From Desulfobacterales bacterium HSG17 (GTDB lineage: Bacteria; Desulfobacterota; Desulfobacteria; Desulfobacterales; Desulfococcaceae), in contig JAUCGD010000124.1 in the NCBI GenBank assembly GCA_030377945.1, positions 1 to 8,549 on the forward strand: 8,549 nt of DNA. The letters run 5' to 3'. The notes beneath the pieces were generated by a model. It was not told the DNA's origin. It saw only the letters and a list, made by a program, of their open reading frames with translations, and made no database searches. Below are positions 6,159 to 8,549 of this stretch, piece after piece. A program made the position numbers and the translations under genes. How positions within the stretch are numbered: position 1 is the stretch's first letter; each line of letters opens with the position of its first letter.

Positions 6159-7508
6159 CTATACCACACCCTGATCCAGCATGGCGTTTACTACTTTGAC
6201 AAATCCGGCAATATTGGCTCCAGCCATGTAATTGCCAGGCTGATTATATTCAGCAGCAGCATTCAGACAGGTTTTATGAATTGATTTCATTATAGTTTTC
6301 AGGCGGTTGTCCACCTCTTCCCTGGGCCAGTTAATTCTCATGCTGTTTTGTGCCATTTCAAGCCCGGAGACTGCCACACCTCCGGCATTGGAGGCTTTTC
6401 CAGGAGCATAAAAGATTTTTTTATCTAAAAAGATATTGATTGCTTCAGGTGTACAGGGCATGTTCGCACCTTCGCTGACCAGGTTGATGCCATTATTCAC
6501 AAGATTTTGTGCATCTTTTTCATTGATCTCATTTTCAGTTGCACACGGAAGAGCGCATGAAGCTTTATGATTCCAGATAGGGTTATGGTCAAGAGAAATA
6601 TCTGTGTCTGAGTAAACTGCTTCAGGATATTTATCTGCATATTCCTTTATGCGTCCCCTGCGGACATTTTTAAGCTTTTTGATATATTCAAGTTTTCCTG
6701 CATCAATTCCTGATTCATCATATATATAACCTGATGAATCTGATAATGTAACAACTTTGCCCCCAAGGTGAAGAATTTTTTCACTTGTAAACTGGGCAAC
6801 ATTTCCTGAGCCTGAAACAAGGCAGGTTTTTCCTTCAAAGGTTTCATTACAGGTTGCCAGCATTTCAGCTGAAAAATAAACATTGCCGTAACCGGTTGCT
6901 TCAGGACGAATCAAACTGCCTCCCCAGCTTAGACTTTTACCTGTTAAAACTCCTGTGAATTCATTTCTCAGTTTTTTATACATACCGAACAAATAACCAA
7001 TTTCCCTGGCTCCCACTCCAATATCCCCTGCCGGAACATCCGTATTTGAACCGATATGCCGGAATAGTTCAGCCATGAAGCTCTGGCAGAAACGCATTAC
7101 TTCATTATCTGATTTTCCTTTGGGATCAAAATCAGAACCGCCTTTTCCTCCACCCATGGGTAATGTTGTCAAAGCGTTTTTAAATACCTGTTCAAAGGCA
7201 AGAAATTTTAAGATGCTCAGACTGACCGAAGGGTGAAATCTCAGCCCTCCTTTATAAGGACCGATTGCGCTGTTCATTTCTATGCGAAAGCCCCGGTTGA
7301 CATGGACCTGCCCCTGATCGTCAACCCAGGGTACTCTGAACATTATTACTCTTTCAGGTTCAGTTATCCTTTCCATTATTGCTGCCTGCCGGTATTCGGG
7401 ATTTCTGTCCAAAACCGGCTGTATAGTTTCAACTACTTCTTTAACAGCTTGGAAAAATTCTATTTCTCCAGGGTCTTTTTCTTTTATCAAAGTTAAAATC
7501 TCTGTCAT
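6159..7508 (-). CDS. gdhA: Glutamate dehydrogenase, hexameric NADP-type
   Basis: This enzyme interconverts 2-oxoglutarate plus ammonium and glutamate in the cytoplasm and is normally used for ammonium assimilation. Its length (449 residues) is that of the small hexameric family. The substrate site has Y-K-G-G-L-R-F-H-P (85-93) and P-M-G-G-G-K-G-G (117-124) with catalytic K122. The catalytic Asp is D162 in P-A-G-D-I-G-V-G. The Rossmann domain has G-S-G-N-V-A-Q (233-239), and S-D-S-S-G (256-260) after the second strand, as in NADP-using enterobacterial GdhA rather than acidic NAD-type enzymes. AGGAGGT (7513-7519) lies 4 bases before ATG 7508. The stop is 17 bases before pyk, whose Shine-Dalgarno lies in that gap, so a gdhA-pyk operon is likely. 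It links 2-oxoglutarate/ammonium use with the pyruvate end of glycolysis. Confidence 0.97.
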   Translation of the reverse strand: MTEILTLIKEKDPGEIEFFQAVKEVVETIQPVLDRNPEYRQAAIMERITEPERVIMFRVPWVDDQGQVHVNRGFRIEMNSAIGPYKGGLRFHPSVSLSILKFLAFEQVFKNALTTLPMGGGKGGSDFDPKGKSDNEVMRFCQSFMAELFRHIGSNTDVPAGDIGVGAREIGYLFGMYKKLRNEFTGVLTGKSLSWGGSLIRPEATGYGNVYFSAEMLATCNETFEGKTCLVSGSGNVAQFTSEKILHLGGKVVTLSDSSGYIYDESGIDAGKLEYIKKLKNVRRGRIKEYADKYPEAVYSDTDISLDHNPIWNHKASCALPCATENEINEKDAQNLVNNGINLVSEGANMPCTPEAINIFLDKKIFYAPGKASNAGGVAVSGLEMAQNSMRINWPREEVDNRLKTIMKSIHKTCLNAAAEYNQPGNYMAGANIAGFVKVVNAMLDQGVV

Positions 7509-7904
7509 AATTACCTCCTGAGCAAAAGATTATCAGAAAAAATTAGTATTTATCAGAAAATACATTTTTAATTTGCTTATTGTTTTTAACTGAATTTATC
7601 TTATCTTACAATCTGAAATTTAATAAGTCATTATAAATTAATAATAATGCATTGAATTATACTTTTAAACTGTTGCTGGAAAATATAAAAAACTTTACCT
7701 GAACATCTTCTGCCCTTAATTGTAAAATCCAAAGTAAAATCATAGCTTTCAGGCTCCATAGGTATTTATACCTATATATAAATAGGTACTTATCCGAATT
7801 GCGCTTTTTACCTCTATTATTATAGATATAAACCTAATTTCTGCAAAGCCTTATATCTTAGATGATAATGGCAGTTTTATTAATCAGGAAATAAAGGAGG
7901 AACC
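7509..7904. other. Divergent intergenic region between gdhA and the STAS-like gene
   Basis: No gene is supported. On the gdhA side there is an exact 11-bp direct repeat TTATCAGAAAA (7530-7540, 7550-7560) spaced 20 bases, about two DNA turns. A minus-strand TATAAT (7661-7656) could be the gdhA -10 box, though no good -35 precedes it. On the other side are copy C of the 43-bp element and the promoter of the STAS-like gene. The middle is featureless AT-rich DNA. Confidence 0.5.
7759..7826 (+). promoter_or_regulatory. 43-bp operator element, copy C, with probable promoter of the STAS-like gene
   Basis: Positions 7759-7788 are TAGGTA-N4-TACCTA-N8-TAGGTA, followed by CTTATCCGAATTG to 7801. A possible -35 TTGCGC (7799-7804) is followed after 16 bases by TATAGA (7821-7826). 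The core ends 116 bases before the start codon at 7905. It is the only copy on the plus strand, and the only one preceding a plus-strand gene. Confidence 0.65.
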
Positions 7905-8195
7905 ATGGCATCCAATTTTAAAATCGGTCTTCAATCAAACCAAAAAACTATTCATATGAATCTGCTGGGTGATTTTGACGGTTCTTCAGCCTGCGAACTT
8001 ATAAATACTTTAAAAGATTATTGCGGGAAATTTGAAAAAATATTTATACATACTCGTGGTATTTCTTCAATCCATCCTTTTGGCCTTAAAGTATTTAAAA
8101 CAGATTTGAATACTATTAAAACTCAGCTTCAAAACATTATATTTACAGGTGAATATGGTGGGAAAATAGCTCCTGCCCAATGCTGCATTAATTGA
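7905..8195 (+). CDS. STAS-like domain protein
   Basis: This 96-residue soluble protein has the outline of a STAS (anti-sigma-factor antagonist) domain: strand with L-L-G-D-F-D-G-S-S-A (20-29), helix 30-41, strand F-E-K-I-F-I-H-T (43-50), loop S-S-I-H-P-F-G (54-60), helix about 60-74, and last strand about 77-82. In classical antagonists the loop reads D-S-S-G, with a serine phosphorylated by the partner kinase. Here it is H-P-F-G, so that serine is missing. The protein may be a non-phosphorylatable binder or have another role. No anti-sigma kinase is in the window. GGAGG at 7896-7900 before ATG 7905 fixes the start. Expression probably depends on copy C of the 43-bp element. The fold call is by eye. 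Confidence 0.65.
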   Translation: MASNFKIGLQSNQKTIHMNLLGDFDGSSACELINTLKDYCGKFEKIFIHTRGISSIHPFGLKVFKTDLNTIKTQLQNIIFTGEYGGKIAPAQCCIN

Positions 8196-8213
8196 CCTTC
8201 TCTGGCTCTGTAT

Positions 8214-8270
8214 CCAATATTTTTATATTTCTTCTGACATATTAAGAAGGAAGAAATATAAAAATATCGG
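8214..8270. repeat. Long AT-rich perfect palindrome between the STAS-like gene and the next gene
   Basis: An 18-bp arm ATATTTTTATATTTCTTC (8217-8234) is perfectly repeated in inverse at 8250-8267 around a 15-base loop. Beyond one mismatch, CC (8214-8215) pairs with GG (8269-8270). It starts 18 bases past the stop codon. There is no T run after it, so it is not a classical terminator. It could be an mRNA processing or stability hairpin, or a DNA-binding site. Confidence 0.8.
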
Positions 8271-8302
8271 CTTTGAATAACAAATAAAAATAAGTGGTTT
8301 TT

Positions 8303-8539
8303 ATGTCATATACTAGGAAACTTATAACTGAAAGACTGGGTTCCAAAGGTTTGCTTCCTGTCGAGATACCAAGGTTTATCAAGGATGTTGGTAATATAAT
8401 CAGCAGACCTACATATTTCAGTACAAATTGTATAAAGACTGCTTTGGAAAATCTGGGATGGGAAAACAATATTGCAGATAATTATATTCTTGAAATGATA
8501 TTAATTACAGATTGTGAAGAATCAAAGACCACAGAATAA
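8303..8539 (+). CDS. Small protein of unknown function
   Basis: This is a 78-residue protein that I do not recognise. It has no signal peptide or membrane segment. The first third is basic (R4, K5, R10, K14, R22, K25) and contains L-P-V-E-I-P-R-F-I-K-D-V. The rest is probably helical, with an A-L-E-N-L-G-W-E segment, and the C-terminus is acidic. I prefer ATG 8303 to the in-frame GTG at 8294. Neither has a good ribosome binding site, so translation may be weak or coupled to the STAS-like gene 107 bases upstream. It may share that gene's transcript through the intervening palindrome. Plausible as a gene because the frame is open, but unproven. Confidence 0.5.
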   Translation: MSYTRKLITERLGSKGLLPVEIPRFIKDVGNIISRPTYFSTNCIKTALENLGWENNIADNYILEMILITDCEESKTTE

Positions 8540-8540
8540 A

Positions 8541-8549
8541 TAGGTATAA
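8541..8549 (+). promoter_or_regulatory. Possible truncated fourth copy of the 43-bp element
   Basis: The last nine bases, TAGGTATAA, are identical to the first nine of copy B read toward its gene, and the preceding A matches copies A and C. The window ends here. A nine-base match in AT-rich DNA could be chance. Confidence 0.3.

Noticed and set aside
4034..7801. The 43-bp copies as a mobile or REP repeat
   Set aside because: All copies keep the same orientation and distance to a start codon and lead into promoter-like boxes. A genome scan could reverse this.
8242..8469. Minus-strand open frame opposite the last small gene
   Set aside because: It begins inside the last gene, reads into the palindrome, and has no ribosome site or domain.

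Overview
The window is AT-rich bacterial DNA. The protein set is a periplasmic VIT/VWA protein with a rhomboid-type sorting protease, a phasin/PhaE-like protein, a cold-shock protein, a K+-independent-type pyruvate kinase, an NADP-type glutamate dehydrogenase, a STAS-like protein and a small unknown protein. Together with the intergenic palindromic repeats, this best fits a Gram-negative sulfate-reducer-like deltaproteobacterium (Desulfobacterota, Desulfobacterales-like). That assignment is inference from protein style and repeat types, because no rRNA or marker gene is present.

Layout: 1-331 is an AT-rich leader. 332-2440 (+) encodes an exported VIT + VWA protein ending in a Gly-Gly-Gly / short hydrophobic / Arg-Arg-Arg tail. 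2441-2655 is a mosaic of palindromic repeats. 2656-3303 (+) encodes a rhomboid protease of rhombosortase type, the likely processing enzyme of its neighbour. The next four genes are on the minus strand: a phasin/PhaE-like protein (3432-3923), a cold-shock protein (4208-4408), and a tight gdhA-pyk pair (7508 down to 4624; 17-bp gap). The + strand resumes with a STAS-like protein (7905-8195) and a small unknown protein (8303-8539).

Two observations stand out. First, the VIT/VWA protein and the adjacent rhombosortase look like a dedicated target/enzyme pair. This parallels the known proteobacterial VIT/VWA protein paired with a sortase, but with the transpeptidase replaced by an intramembrane protease. 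Second, a 43-bp gap-free element (TAGGTA-N4-TACCTA-N8-TAGGTA followed by a conserved CTTATCCGAATTG-like tail) occurs three times. It is always in the same orientation relative to the downstream gene, 110-120 bp upstream of the start codon and abutting a possible -35 box. It precedes the phasin-like, cold-shock and STAS-like genes, so these unlinked units probably form one regulon. The window ends in what may be the start of a fourth copy.

Other oddities are a five-unit 18-bp in-frame minisatellite in pyk, a C8 tract near the 5' end of the phasin-like gene, a triple 17-bp repeat next to one 43-bp element, a two-hairpin leader on the cold-shock gene, and an 18-bp perfect palindrome between the last two genes.
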